This document shows, piece by piece, positions 63,764 through 64,000 of a stretch of DNA of 64,000 bases (the stretch's first letter is position 1; each line of letters starts with the position of its first letter). The stretch is from Eucalyptus grandis. Lineage: Eukaryota > Streptophyta > Magnoliopsida > Myrtales > Myrtaceae. A program made the position numbers and the translations under genes. The stretch is taken from contig NC_052622.1 in assembly GCF_016545825.1 (NCBI RefSeq), positions 3,787,001-3,851,000 of the forward strand. The letters are read 5' to 3'. The notes under the pieces were generated by a model, which had not been told where the DNA came from, did not search any database, and saw only the letters and a list, made by a program, of their open reading frames with translations.

Positions 63764-64000
63764 CTAAGCAGAACACATGAGATGTCAAGTATTTTGGAAG
63801 GAACGACTAAGGCTGCATACACCACCCTCCTCTGACTTCAGATACCACATCTTTAATGTCTGTTAATCATTTGTTTTGTAGTGCTTTTTTCTTCCAATAC
63901 AGACAAAATTGTGGACATTATATAAGGAGGAATGTGATAATGGGGAGGAAAGGAAACAAAATTGATTGAGCTTTCCAAGTATCAACTTTCAGATACGTGG
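63764..64000. other. Intron sequence of the WD40 gene
   Basis: AT-rich, with no exon recognised; presumably intronic up to the window edge. Confidence 0.4.

Overview
This is nuclear DNA of a flowering plant, almost certainly a eudicot. The evidence is AT-rich intergenic DNA with long introns, plant-only gene families (an LRK10-like receptor kinase, a CCT-motif protein, a plant WSD acyltransferase), Athila and copia LTR retrotransposons, several kinds of MITE, and a piece of chloroplast psbD. A woody Myrtales genome is possible, but the sequence alone does not fix the species.

Layout, left to right. 1-922 holds a decayed LINE. 2,007-3,480 is a non-autonomous Mutator-like element with a perfect 10-bp target duplication. 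4,738-7,548 (minus) is an LRK10-like receptor kinase with two 1-nt frameshifts in its kinase exon. 8,942-13,828 is a tandem array of a ~0.9 kb unit carrying a GC-cored MITE at the same site in three of four units. 13.9-15.2 kb is a copia remnant. 17,205-20,552 (minus) is an intact four-exon CCT-motif regulator of 285 residues. 20.9-28.4 kb has no recognisable gene, apart from one Mutator-like MITE. 28.5-51.6 kb is built from three diverged copies of one anonymous unit. The middle copy was split by nested insertions, the largest an Athila retrotransposon at 35,458-45,071. 51,787-55,237 (minus) is an intact seven-exon wax ester synthase/diacylglycerol acyltransferase gene of 505 residues. 57.2-62.2 kb is a cluster of GC-cored MITE-like elements with nested SINE-like and LINE pieces. 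62.4-63.8 kb (minus) carries WD40 exons, one of which has lost both splice sites.

The host genes do not form a pathway: one is a putative immune or signalling receptor, one a transcriptional regulator, one a lipid-surface enzyme. The most striking part is the Athila element. Next to its 5' LTR it carries a complete reverse-transcribed tRNA-Asp, CCA end included, joined directly to the end of gag. Its reverse transcriptase region has also been patched with about 1.3 kb of chloroplast DNA containing the start of psbD. A second theme is that MITEs with unrelated ends (3-bp TTA, 9-bp and unclear target duplications) share the same kind of GC-rich core between a pyrimidine tract and a purine tract.
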